Positions 1-7,325 of a stretch of DNA of 64,000 nucleotides are shown in pieces. How positions within the stretch are numbered: the first letter of the stretch is position 1; each line of letters begins with the position of its first letter. Where the stretch lies: contig NZ_RQJW01000004.1 of assembly GCF_004028635.1 (NCBI RefSeq), positions 558,001 through 622,000 of the forward strand, given 5' to 3'. The notes under the pieces were generated by a model that was not told where the DNA came from, did no database searches, and worked only from the letters and a program-made list of their open reading frames with translations. The position numbers were made by a program, and so were the translations under genes. This stretch comes from Streptomyces cyaneus. GTDB lineage: Bacteria > Actinomycetota > Actinomycetes > Streptomycetales > Streptomycetaceae.

Positions 1-2195
1 TGCCCGTCCTCTTCGGCGGCGGGGGCCTCCTCGCGCAGCTCGGCGGCCAGGCTGGTCTGCGGAACCCGGCGGGGGAGCGGGGAGAGGCCACCGCGGGGTG
101 CTGGGCCTGCTGCGGGCGTGGGCGTGGGCGCGGCGGCCTGGGCGGATGCGGCGGCCTGGGCGGGTGCGGTGCGGGGCGGGACGACCGGACGGGGCTCCCG
201 TACCGGCTCCTGCGGTTCGGCGGCCCCGGCGTGCTGCACCTCGTCCCGGTCCGGCGCGGGCAGGTCCCGCACCACGATGTCGTGCGGGATCAGCACGATC
301 GCCGTCGTGCCGCCGTACGGCGAGGAGCGCAGGGTCACGGCGATGCCGTGCCGGTGGGCGAGCTGGGAGATCACGAACATGCCGAGCCGCAGATCGTCGG
401 CGAGGGCCACCACGTCGAACTGCGGGGGGTCGGCCAACTGGGCGTTGAAGGAGTCGTAGTCCTCCTCCGACATGCCGAGACCGCGGTCCTCCACCTCCAC
501 GGCCAGGCCCTTGGCCACCATCGCGGCCCGAACCGTGACCGGCGCCGGAGCGGGGGAGTACAGCGTGGCGTTCTCGATCAGCTCGGCCAGCAGATGAATC
601 ACGTCCGCCACCGCGGGCGGCGCGAGATGCACCTCCTCCTCGGTGTGCACCTCCACCCGCTGGTACTCGGCGACCTCGCCGACGGCACTGCGCAGGATGT
701 CGATCAGCGCGACCGGCTCGCTCCAGCTGCGGCCGGGCCGCTCACCGCTGATGATGACGAGGTTCTCCTCGTAGCGGCGCAACTGGCTGGCGGTGGAGTC
801 CAGTTCGTAAAGGCCCTTGAGGACCTCGGGGTCCTGGTGCGCGCGCTCCAGCGCGTCGAGCTTGGTGAGCTGCAGGTTGACCAGGTTCTGGCTCTGCCGT
901 GCGATGCCCAGGATGATCTTCTGGAAGCCGCGCCGGGTGTCGGCGAGTTCGACGGCGGTGTGCACGGCCGTGCGCTGCGCGGTGTTGAACGCCTTGGCCA
1001 CCTGGCCGAGTTCGTCATGGCCGTAGTCCAGCGGCGGGGTCGCCAGCTCCACGTCGACCTTCTCGCCCCGCTCCAGGCGGGCCACCACGTCCGGCAGCCG
1101 CTCCTGGGCGAGGCTCAGGGTGGCCTCGCGCAGCCCGCGCAGGCGCCGGGACAGCGAGCGGGTGATCCGCCAGGACATCCAGACGCACAGCAGCAGGGCG
1201 ACCAGACCGCCCGCGCTCAGGGACGCGGCCTTGATCAGCAGGCCGCGCGCGTCGTCGGCACTGCGCTGCAGCAGTCCGGTCGTCTGCTGCTGGATCAGCA
1301 CCGCGTACTCGTCGGAGACCTTGATCAGCGCGGCCCGCCACTCCTTCTGCACGTCCGGGAGCGCGATGTCCCCGTCACCGCGCGCCGCCGCGCGGGCCGC
1401 GAACACCCGGTCCTCGACGGACTCCAGGGTCCGCCACTGCGCACTCCCCAGGATCCGCTCGGTTTCCGCCTTCGCGTTCCCGGTCAGCGAAGGCAGGATC
1501 TGGTCCTCGACGAGCCAGCGGCGAGTGTTCACCAGCTCCGCGAACTCGGTCCACGTCTTGTTGTCCATCTTCCCCGCCGGCCCGGCCAGGGTCAGCAACG
1601 CGTCCTCCTGGGACACCAGCTCCGCCGCGTGCTCCAGCGAGACCAGCGGACCGGCCTGCGAGGTGAGGTCACCGTCGTCGACCTGGGAGAGCTCCTGGAA
1701 GGCGTGGATCTGGTCGTCGATGATCGACGTGTACTGATCCAGCGCCTGCACGGCCTTGATGTCCGTGGGGTTGTCCACCTGGCCCCGGTAGTACTCCAGG
1801 CTGCTCGCCGACGCGACGACCGAGTACAGCCGGTCCTTGACCCGGGGTGGCGCCTGCTGGATCTCGTCCGACTGGCCGAGGAGTTTCGCGACCGCCTTGT
1901 CGGTCTTGCGGCGCTGCTCGTCCAGCGCGCTGCGGGCCGCGTCCTGGTGCGAGGCCAGCCATACGGCCGAGAAGCTGCGCTCCCGCTGCAGCGCGAGGGT
2001 GGCCTCGGTGCCCATGGCGCCGGTCGACTTGCTCAGCCCGGTCTGCGAGCGCAGCGTCAGGCCCTCCGAGAACATCTGGATCGTCGTCACGCTCCACACG
2101 GCGGCGAGCGTGACGCTGGGCACCAGCGCCAGGAGGATCAGGGAGAGACGTATGGAGCCGAGGCGGCGGCGCCGGGGACCTGTCCGTGGAGACAT
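1..2195 (-). CDS. Nitrate/nitrite-sensing (NIT) domain sensor histidine kinase, CvnA/nitrate-sensor type, C-terminus outside window
   Basis: Membrane sensor kinase of the large Streptomyces class that includes conservon CvnA proteins. A first membrane segment lies at about residues 16-36. A roughly 280-residue extracytoplasmic helical sensor of NIT type follows, then a second membrane segment at about 320-342, a HAMP-like linker and a HATPase_c domain with an N-box (E539-LIENAT) and a glycine box (DRGLGM). The proline/alanine-rich tail runs off the left edge after about 731 codons, so the stop is not seen. In the dimerisation helix, the place where this class normally has LDH reads LDS (S467), so the expected phosphoacceptor histidine is absent. 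The ATG start is followed by a basic stretch and then the first membrane segment. Roadblock and GTPase partners of a conservon would lie beyond the left edge and cannot be checked. Confidence 0.85.
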   Translation of the reverse strand, partial: MSPRTGPRRRRLGSIRLSLILLALVPSVTLAAVWSVTTIQMFSEGLTLRSQTGLSKSTGAMGTEATLALQRERSFSAVWLASHQDAARSALDEQRRKTDKAVAKLLGQSDEIQQAPPRVKDRLYSVVASASSLEYYRGQVDNPTDIKAVQALDQYTSIIDDQIHAFQELSQVDDGDLTSQAGPLVSLEHAAELVSQEDALLTLAGPAGKMDNKTWTEFAELVNTRRWLVEDQILPSLTGNAKAETERILGSAQWRTLESVEDRVFAARAAARGDGDIALPDVQKEWRAALIKVSDEYAVLIQQQTTGLLQRSADDARGLLIKAASLSAGGLVALLLCVWMSWRITRSLSRRLRGLREATLSLAQERLPDVVARLERGEKVDVELATPPLDYGHDELGQVAKAFNTAQRTAVHTAVELADTRRGFQKIILGIARQSQNLVNLQLTKLDALERAHQDPEVLKGLYELDSTASQLRRYEENLVIISGERPGRSWSEPVALIDILRSAVGEVAEYQRVEVHTEEEVHLAPPAVADVIHLLAELIENATLYSPAPAPVTVRAAMVAKGLAVEVEDRGLGMSEEDYDSFNAQLADPPQFDVVALADDLRLGMFVISQLAHRHGIAVTLRSSPYGGTTAIVLIPHDIVVRDLPAPDRDEVQHAGAAEPQEPVREPRPVVPPRTAPAQAAASAQAAAPTPTPAAGPAPRGGLSPLPRRVPQTSLAAELREEAPAAEEDG

Positions 2196-2359
2196 TGTCG
2201 TCCTAGGGCGATCAGCGGAGGAGGGGAAGGGGGACGAGCGCGAGAGGTGGACGCGTGTCCGATACGTCACAGGGGGTGCGCAGGATGTTATCCGTACAAG
2301 TGAGCGTACGCGTCACGCATGCCCCAATCTTCGGTGACACCGTCGGCGGAAGTGTCCGG

Positions 2360-3358
2360 TCAGCGGGTTCCGTTGGCGGCGAACTTCGCGACCGCGGCGA
2401 CGTTCGCCTTGGTGACGAACGCCGGCCCGGTGAGGACGGGGGCCTCGCCACCACCGAGGGTGTTGCCGTTGGTCCGGTACAGCCAGAGCGAGTCCACGGC
2501 GAGGTAGCCCTGCAGATACGGCTGCTGGTCCACCGCGAACTGCACGTCCCCGCCCTGGACCGCCTCGACGAGGTCCTTGTTGATGTCGAAGGTCGCGACA
2601 TGGGCCTTGCTGTGGGCCTCCTCGGCCGACTTCACCGCGGCGAGCGCGAATTGCGCGCCCAGTGTGACGACTTCGTCGATGCTCGGGTCCTGCGTCAGCC
2701 GGGACGCGACGGTCTCGGTCACCGCGTCCATGTCGGTGCCGTCCACATAGAGGTTCTCGGTCTCGCCGCCGAACGCCTTCTTCACACCCGCGCAGCGCGC
2801 CTCCAGGGCGACATTGCCGCGCTCGTGGATGACACACAGGGCGTGCTTGACCTTCAGGTCGTCGAGCTTGTCGCCGACGGCTCGGCCCGCGACGCTCTCG
2901 TCCTGGCCGAAGTACCCGAGCAGCCCTGCGGACTGCCATTCGTCTATACCAGAGTTGAGGCCGACCACCGGTATGCCGGCCGCCCGTGCCTCTCTGACCG
3001 GGCTCGTCATCGCCGACGGCTTGGCCAGGGTCACCGCGATGCCGTCGGCCTTCTGCCGTATCGCGTCCCGCATCAGCTCGGCCTGTCCGGCCGGGTCGGA
3101 GTCGTTCGCGTAGGTCAGGTCGATGTTGTCCTTGGCGGCCGCGGCCTGGGCGCCCTTCTGCACCAACTCCCAGAAGGCGTCCCCCTCGCCGCCGTGGGTG
3201 ACCAGAGAGATCTTCAGCCGCGGACCGCCGGACGCGGCGGCCGCCTCCGAGGTGTCGTCGGTCCCGCCGACGGCGGAGCAGCCGGCCAGCAGCAGACAGG
3301 TGGCGGCCGTGAGGGCGGCGACGCGAGTGAAAGCGGGGGAGGGGGGTGAGGTCTTCAT
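2360..3358 (-). CDS. Sugar-type ABC transporter substrate-binding lipoprotein (Peripla_BP_4 / RbsB-like)
   Basis: A 332-aa extracellular solute receptor. The N-terminus has a lipoprotein signal peptide ending in the lipobox LAGC, so the protein should be lipid-anchored to the outer face of the membrane. The mature part follows the ribose/galactose-binding fold: LKISLVTHGGEGDAFWELVQ early, a DPAGQAELMRDAI helix, and later DSLWLYRTNGNTL. Homologues feed hexoses, pentoses or autoinducer-like sugars to an importer. No permease or ATPase gene adjoins it, so it is an orphan receptor or serves a transporter elsewhere; a partnership with the downstream histidine kinase on the same strand is possible but only inferred. 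The start was chosen at MKTSPP because it gives a normal signal peptide; upstream in-frame codons do not look coding. A palindrome lies in its leader region. Confidence 0.85.
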   Translation of the reverse strand: MKTSPPSPAFTRVAALTAATCLLLAGCSAVGGTDDTSEAAAASGGPRLKISLVTHGGEGDAFWELVQKGAQAAAAKDNIDLTYANDSDPAGQAELMRDAIRQKADGIAVTLAKPSAMTSPVREARAAGIPVVGLNSGIDEWQSAGLLGYFGQDESVAGRAVGDKLDDLKVKHALCVIHERGNVALEARCAGVKKAFGGETENLYVDGTDMDAVTETVASRLTQDPSIDEVVTLGAQFALAAVKSAEEAHSKAHVATFDINKDLVEAVQGGDVQFAVDQQPYLQGYLAVDSLWLYRTNGNTLGGGEAPVLTGPAFVTKANVAAVAKFAANGTR

Positions 3359-3475
3359 GAGGGTGCGGCACCTCGCTGTGCGGCCGAGCCGGAGGAACGA
3401 ACGAGAGTACGGCCCGCGCCGCCCGGAAAGTGCGCCGACCTGGTCAACTCTCGCTGGGCCGGAGCCAATCGCGTG

Positions 3476-3491
3476 TGACCACCGGTAGTCA
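3476..3491. promoter_or_regulatory. 16-bp near-perfect palindrome upstream of the binding-lipoprotein gene
   Basis: The sequence TGACCACCGGTAGTCA pairs 7 of 8 positions between its halves. It lies 118 bp upstream of the lipoprotein start, in the 242-bp gap to the methyltransferase gene. Its size and symmetry suit a LacI- or GntR-type repressor that could control sugar-binding protein expression. No regulator gene is adjacent, so the function is inferred. Nothing else in this gap looked like a gene. Confidence 0.4.
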
Positions 3492-3600
3492 AGTGTGCAA
3501 CCACAAGGGGTGAGTCGTTGCTGCCACATCGTGATGAACCGCTGGCGGGAGCGCGGGCCGACGACCGTCCCGCCCCCACCGCTTGCGCTCGCAAACCGGG

Positions 3601-4404
3601 TCAACTCGGCTTGCGTGCGACCGCCCCGTACATCGCGATGTCCTCGTCCCGGACCGCCTCGGTGCCCGTTCTGTCCGGACGCCACTTGTGGACCTGCACG
3701 ATGCCCGGCTCGACGAGGTCCAGACCGGTGAAGAATTCCTCGGCCTCGGCGAGGGTGCGCAACCGCATCGGCATGCCGCGCGCCGCGTACTCCCGGGCGA
3801 CCCGGCCGACCTCGTCCGGCGCGAACTCGGCGGTGCCGATGGACATCGCGAGGTAGCTGCCGGCAGGCAGCGGTTCGAGCAGCCGCCGCACGATCCCGAC
3901 GGCGTCGTGCTCGTCCAGCATGAAGTGCACGATCGCGATCACGGCGAGCGCGACCGGCTCACCGAGATCGAGGGTCTCGCGGAACGCCGGGCTGTCGAGA
4001 ATGGTCGCGGGCTCCCGCATGTCGGCTTCGATGTACGCCGTCCTGCCCTCGCCCGTGCTGGACAAGAGCTCCTGGGACAGCGCGAGGACGAGCGGATCGT
4101 TGTCGACGTAGACGACCCGGGCCCCGGGCGCGACCGACCGGGCGATCTCATGAATGCTCGGCGACGTAGGAATCCCGGTCCCGACATCCAGGAACTGCCG
4201 TATCCCCGCCTCTTCGGCGAGATACCGCACGGCCCGATTCATAAAGTCCCGGTTGGCCCGCATATGAACCGGCAACGCCGGCCACTCACGAGCCATGGCG
4301 TCGCCGGCTTCCTGGTCGACGGGGTAATAGTCCTTGCCGCCAAGGATGTAGTCGTAGATGCGGGCGGAGTGCGCGGTCTCGGTGTCAATACGATCGGCGG
4401 ACAT
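3601..4404 (-). CDS. S-adenosylmethionine-dependent methyltransferase, PF04672 (DUF574) family
   Basis: A 267-aa cytoplasmic protein of the actinobacterial S-adenosyl methyltransferase family, present in many copies in Streptomyces. The family signature is clear: the N-terminal ARIYDYILGGKDYYPVD block, followed by RANRDFMNRAVRYL, and then SAM motif I FLDVGTGIPTS. VVYVDNDP is the acidic-loop motif that binds the ribose. The physiological acceptor of this family is unknown, and nearby genes do not identify one. The ATG start is well supported by GGAGG four bases upstream. Length is normal for the family. Confidence 0.9.
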   Translation of the reverse strand: MSADRIDTETAHSARIYDYILGGKDYYPVDQEAGDAMAREWPALPVHMRANRDFMNRAVRYLAEEAGIRQFLDVGTGIPTSPSIHEIARSVAPGARVVYVDNDPLVLALSQELLSSTGEGRTAYIEADMREPATILDSPAFRETLDLGEPVALAVIAIVHFMLDEHDAVGIVRRLLEPLPAGSYLAMSIGTAEFAPDEVGRVAREYAARGMPMRLRTLAEAEEFFTGLDLVEPGIVQVHKWRPDRTGTEAVRDEDIAMYGAVARKPS

Positions 4405-4518
4405 AAGGCCTCCGGGACATGGGCGACGGTCCGCACCAGTCTGTCAACGCCCCTGGCTCGCAGGGAAGTTGACGGAGCCCAGGTCTACCTCTGGGAGCGT
4501 CGGGAAGCCGGCGGTTCG

Positions 4519-4598
4519 ACGCGTGAACCCTGGGGTGGTGGGAGGCCGTTGGTTCGGGACGCGTGAACCCTGGGGTGCTGGGAGGCCGTTGGTTCGGC
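4519..4598. repeat. Two tandem 40-bp direct repeats
   Basis: Two adjacent copies with a period of exactly 40 bases differ only at one internal base and the last base. Each unit begins ACGCGTGAACCCTGGGGTG. A degenerate partial copy precedes them at about 4502-4518. The array lies upstream of the methyltransferase gene and may reflect slippage; no function is visible. Confidence 0.8.
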
Positions 4599-4647
4599 AC
4601 ACCAACCCCGACGGTGCTGTGAAGCTGACGGTCAGCGTGCCCACCCA

Positions 4648-4706
4648 GGGGCGCGGGGCTGTGTCGTTTTGCGCCTCTGCCGCGTGGGCGCGACCAGCCC
4701 CCACAC
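4648..4706. repeat. REP-like palindromic element of a type common in Streptomyces intergenic regions
   Basis: An outer inverted repeat pairs GGGGCTG (4655-4661) with CAGCCCC (4695-4701). A second possible inner pairing joins GCGCC with GGCGC around 4671-4692, giving a branched fold. From memory, closely similar elements (ggggcgcggggctg ... gcgaccagcccc) recur throughout Streptomyces genomes. It may act as a terminator for the convergent flank; that role is inferred. Confidence 0.5.
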
Positions 4707-4803
4707 ACCCGCACCCGCCGAACTCCACCGACCCCTACGGCGCTGCGGCGAAACAACGCCACGCACGGCCCCCGGCGACCAACAGCAAGCCAAGGAACCC
4801 GGT

Positions 4804-5244
4804 TCAGGCGGGCTCCCCAGCCTGCTGAGCGGCCACCACGGCAGCAGCCGCCTCCTTCCGCCGCCGTCGCCGACGCTCCCGCGGCGCCTGATCCGGAAGC
4901 CACCCGAACGCCAGACTGCTCCCCACGACCCCCAGCAGCAGCCCCACGAAGAACCCGCCCAGATTCGACGTGAGCCAGGTCCCCAGGGTCACCAGAACCC
5001 CGGTGATCGAGTAGAAAAGCCGCTGCGCCGGGTTGAACAGAATCAGCACACCGAGCAGCACCATCAGCGTCGGCAACAGATACCCGGCCAGCCCCTGCAT
5101 GCCGGCATGCAGCATGACCTTCATGGACGCCTTCATGGTGAGCAGAACCTCCGCCCCGCCCAGCGCAAGCAGCAGCCCGCCCCAGAACGGCCGGTCGGCC
5201 CGCCAACGACGGAAGGCCGACCGGAAACCCGCACGCTCACTCAT
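4804..5244 (-). CDS. DUF6114 membrane protein
   Basis: A 146-aa integral membrane protein with about four hydrophobic segments: PFWGGLLLALGGAEVLL, the LAGYLLPTLMVLLGVLILF region, a segment at FYSITGVLVTLGTWLTS, and LGGFFVGLLLGVVGSSLAFG. The C-terminus is basic and cytoplasmic (RRRRRRK). It matches the Streptomyces DUF6114 family, which normally sits beside a DUF6230 gene as here. Its start overlaps the DUF6230 stop by one base (TGATG), so the two are translationally coupled. The function is unknown. I infer a small membrane partner for the exported DUF6230 protein. Confidence 0.8.
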   Translation of the reverse strand: MSERAGFRSAFRRWRADRPFWGGLLLALGGAEVLLTMKASMKVMLHAGMQGLAGYLLPTLMVLLGVLILFNPAQRLFYSITGVLVTLGTWLTSNLGGFFVGLLLGVVGSSLAFGWLPDQAPRERRRRRRKEAAAAVVAAQQAGEPA

Positions 5245-5936
5245 CAGCAACCCGTACTGCTGAAGCGGAGCTTCAGACCCGGAAGCTTGAACACACCCGC
5301 AGTCGTCGCATAGTTGGTCTGCCGCAGGTTGGCGATGCGCACGGTGTCCGCCTGCTGGCTGAAGACACCGATCGGCCCCTTCACCCCGGCCTTGGTCAAC
5401 GTACTCGCGTCGTTGCCGATCTCGATGTTGGTGAACGCCGCGTCACCCGACAGCTCGGTCGAGTCGGTGGTCAGATCGCTCGCGCTCACCTTCTCCGCCC
5501 CGCTGCCCGCGGTGATGAGCAGGTTCGTGCCGCCGAGGTCGACGCTCTGGCACAGCTTCGTGAGCGTCGCGCTCTTGATCGCGGAGGTGACGACCAGTAC
5601 CTGGCCGCCGGTGTCACCCGCGTTGGGACTGCCCGGCGCCATTTCGTCGAGGCCGCCGAACTGCTCGAACCCGGTGCCGTTGAGCTCGGTCGCGGTCACC
5701 GTGAAGGGCATGCCGGAGATGGCGAACTGCACGCCCAGCGCGCCTTCGGCGGTGAGGACCGCAAGGGCGCCGGCGACGAGGGTGGCCGGCACCGCCATCA
5801 CGGCGGCCCGGCGCGCCCGGACCCGCCCGCGTCTCGCGGGGCCGTCGGTGGTGCCGGACGCTTCGGACCCGGAACCGCTTTCCGGGTTCTCGGGGAAGTT
5901 GTCGGCGGACGAGGTGACGTCCGAGGACGAGGCCAT
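5244..5936 (-). CDS. DUF6230 exported/membrane-anchored protein
   Basis: A protein of about 230 aa with a long hydrophilic N-tail, a basic patch (RRGRVRARRAA) and then one hydrophobic segment (VMAVPATLVAGALAVLTA). This predicts a signal anchor with the rest outside. The external domain contains the DUF6230 pattern, including GVQFAISGMPFTVTATEL near the membrane and a C-terminal PGLKLRFSSTGC. An ATG 18 bases further upstream is possible, but MASSSDV is preferred because GGGAG sits five bases before it. It is transcribed with DUF6114. The role is unknown; older 'cholesterol esterase' labels for the family are not supported by any catalytic motif I can see. Confidence 0.8.
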   Translation of the reverse strand: MASSSDVTSSADNFPENPESGSGSEASGTTDGPARRGRVRARRAAVMAVPATLVAGALAVLTAEGALGVQFAISGMPFTVTATELNGTGFEQFGGLDEMAPGSPNAGDTGGQVLVVTSAIKSATLTKLCQSVDLGGTNLLITAGSGAEKVSASDLTTDSTELSGDAAFTNIEIGNDASTLTKAGVKGPIGVFSQQADTVRIANLRQTNYATTAGVFKLPGLKLRFSSTGC

Positions 5937-6075
5937 AACTGCTCCCAGGTGCATGAAAGTGCGGGTAGGGCATCAGTGGCACGTTGTCCTGGCGCGGACA
6001 GCGCCCACGGCGCACGCCCCTCGCAACTCCCGGCGGGCGCAAGGGCTTTCTCGTACTCCGCAGTAGCCAGCCGGG

Positions 6076-6105
6076 AAGTTACCGGTGGTTACAGGCGAGG
6101 GTCAA
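6076..6105 (-). promoter_or_regulatory. Candidate vegetative promoter for DUF6230/DUF6114
   Basis: On the minus strand, TTGACC (6105-6100) is followed after an 18-base spacer by TAACTT (6081-6076), a good match to the major sigma-factor consensus. It would give a leader of about 130 bases before the DUF6230 ATG. Confidence 0.45.
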
Positions 6106-6450
6106 GGCAGTTATGGAAAAAGGGTGTTGATTGTGTGCCGCCTGTGAGTCGAGCAGCCTTCAGTGGCCTCACAGAGCTGCGAAGCAAACATCAACTCCCC
6201 TGTTATGCCTTGACGTTGACTGACACTCAGGTCTACAACTTGCCCTGGCTCCCCCCTGGATCCGTGGCGCCGGATCCGCCGCCGCGTGGCCTTTGCCCGC
6301 GTTCCCGGACCTGATGTCCTTCACATTTTCTCGAGATCACTCCATGGCGCCGTCACGGTCACTTCCCCCCTTCGGTCCGTGCCGGACGCCCCCCGCCCGG
6401 TCCGCCCGGAGCCCTCCCCACGGTCTCCGGCCGGTCCCGGTCGGGCTGCC

Positions 6451-6495
6451 GTTGCCGGTCCGTGATGTACGGAGAAGGCGTCACGGACCGGCAAC
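6451..6495. repeat. Perfect 15-bp inverted repeat with 15-base loop
   Basis: GTTGCCGGTCCGTGA at 6451-6465 is exactly complementary to 6481-6495. There is no poly-T tail and no convergent gene, so a simple terminator role is not obvious. It lies 143 bp upstream of the secreted protein start. It could be a leader structure or a large operator. Confidence 0.8.
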
Positions 6496-6576
6496 AGCGC
6501 ACACCGACTCGGGCGCCCCCTCAACCTCCCACCCCCCAACCCCCCACGCTCCACACCCCCACCCCCACCCCCGAAC

Positions 6577-6603
6577 CCCTGAGCCGCTCGACTGCGCTCA
6601 GGG
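6577..6603 (+). promoter_or_regulatory. Leader hairpin immediately upstream of the secreted protein gene
   Basis: CCCTGAGC (6577-6584) pairs perfectly with GCTCAGGG (6596-6603) around an 11-base loop. It ends 34 bases before the start codon. It may stabilise or attenuate the transcript; this is inferred. Confidence 0.4.
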
Positions 6604-6637
6604 CAAACCCCCGCAACGAAAGCCGAGGTACACCCGC

Positions 6638-7291
6638 ATGCGCACGCGCACCCTCCTCACCCTCGCCGGCACCGTCGCCGCCCTCACCCTCCCCATGGCC
6701 GGCCCCGCGTCCGCGGCCGACGGCACCGTTCTCACCACCGGCTCCGTCGGCGGTACGGCCGTCGCGGTCGGCGAGGTCCTCACCGCGCCGCTGGCGAGCG
6801 GCACCGCCGCCACGTTCTACTCCAGCGCGACCGGTACGAGCGGCATCTCCTGCACCTCGTCGCAGTTCACGGCCGCCGTGACCGACAACCCCGCCGCACC
6901 CGGGACCGCGACGGAGTCGGTCACCGGGCACACCTTCGACGCCGCCAGCTGCACGACCAACGTCGTCGGCGTGCTCGGCGTCACCAGCATCACCGTCAAC
7001 AACTTGCCGTACAGCGCCGCCGTGGCCTCCGACGGCACCGTCACCGTCACTCCGGCCGCGGGCTCCACCATCCAGACGACGGTCGTACTGCGGACCCTGC
7101 TGGGCAGCATCAACTGCGTCTACCAGGCCCCCAGCCTGTCCGGCACGGCGAGCAACGCCGACAACAGCATCAACTTCGCCGGCGCGCCGTTCGCGAAGGT
7201 CTCGGGCTCGTCCCTCTGCTTCGCCAACGGCTACTTCACCGCCAAGTACGCCCCGGTGACCGGCAGCGGCGAGCCGGTCTACGTCAACTGA
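6638..7291 (+). CDS. Small secreted protein with four cysteines, Tat/Sec signal peptide
   Basis: A 217-aa exported protein. The signal peptide starts MRTRTLLTLAGTVAALTL and has an ASA cleavage site at about residue 28. The mature part is rich in Thr, Ser, Ala and Val, with a beta-sheet character and four cysteines (GISCTS, ASCTTN, INCVYQ, SLCFAN) suited to two disulfides. No enzymatic motif is visible. It resembles the common Streptomyces group labelled 'Tat pathway signal sequence domain protein'. The ATG has only a weak GAGG upstream but is the one that gives a normal signal peptide. It is convergent with the copper monooxygenase gene. Confidence 0.75.
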   Translation: MRTRTLLTLAGTVAALTLPMAGPASAADGTVLTTGSVGGTAVAVGEVLTAPLASGTAATFYSSATGTSGISCTSSQFTAAVTDNPAAPGTATESVTGHTFDAASCTTNVVGVLGVTSITVNNLPYSAAVASDGTVTVTPAAGSTIQTTVVLRTLLGSINCVYQAPSLSGTASNADNSINFAGAPFAKVSGSSLCFANGYFTAKYAPVTGSGEPVYVN

Positions 7292-7325
7292 CGCCTAGGG
7301 CAACTGGCCCGTACGGCGACGGAGT

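Larger units (their letters stand above)
4405..4803. other. 399-bp intergenic region with a tandem repeat and a REP-like hairpin element
   Basis: No gene is supported here. It contains two 40-bp direct repeat units and a separate G/C-rich palindromic element, listed individually. The remainder near 4710-4800 is C-rich with no start codon and ribosome-binding site combination that I trust. The promoter of the methyltransferase must lie in the first part of this gap. Confidence 0.6.
5937..6637. other. 701-bp divergent intergenic region
   Basis: Divides the minus-strand DUF6230/DUF6114 operon from a plus-strand secreted protein gene. It holds a minus-strand promoter candidate, a perfect 15-bp inverted repeat, a pyrimidine-rich tract at about 6520-6575 with several C4-C6 runs, and an 8-bp hairpin just before the secreted protein gene; the promoter, repeat and hairpin are listed separately. 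No additional coding sequence is supported. Confidence 0.6.

Noticed and set aside
231..2303. Long plus-strand open frame of about 690 codons opposite the histidine kinase
   Set aside because: It mirrors the kinase codons, has His/Arg/Val-rich shadow composition, and no family resemblance; the minus-strand frame has clear domains.
3359..3685. Longer N-terminus for the sugar-binding lipoprotein
   Set aside because: It would bury the signal peptide and overlap the neighbouring gene's end; the lipobox defines the later start.
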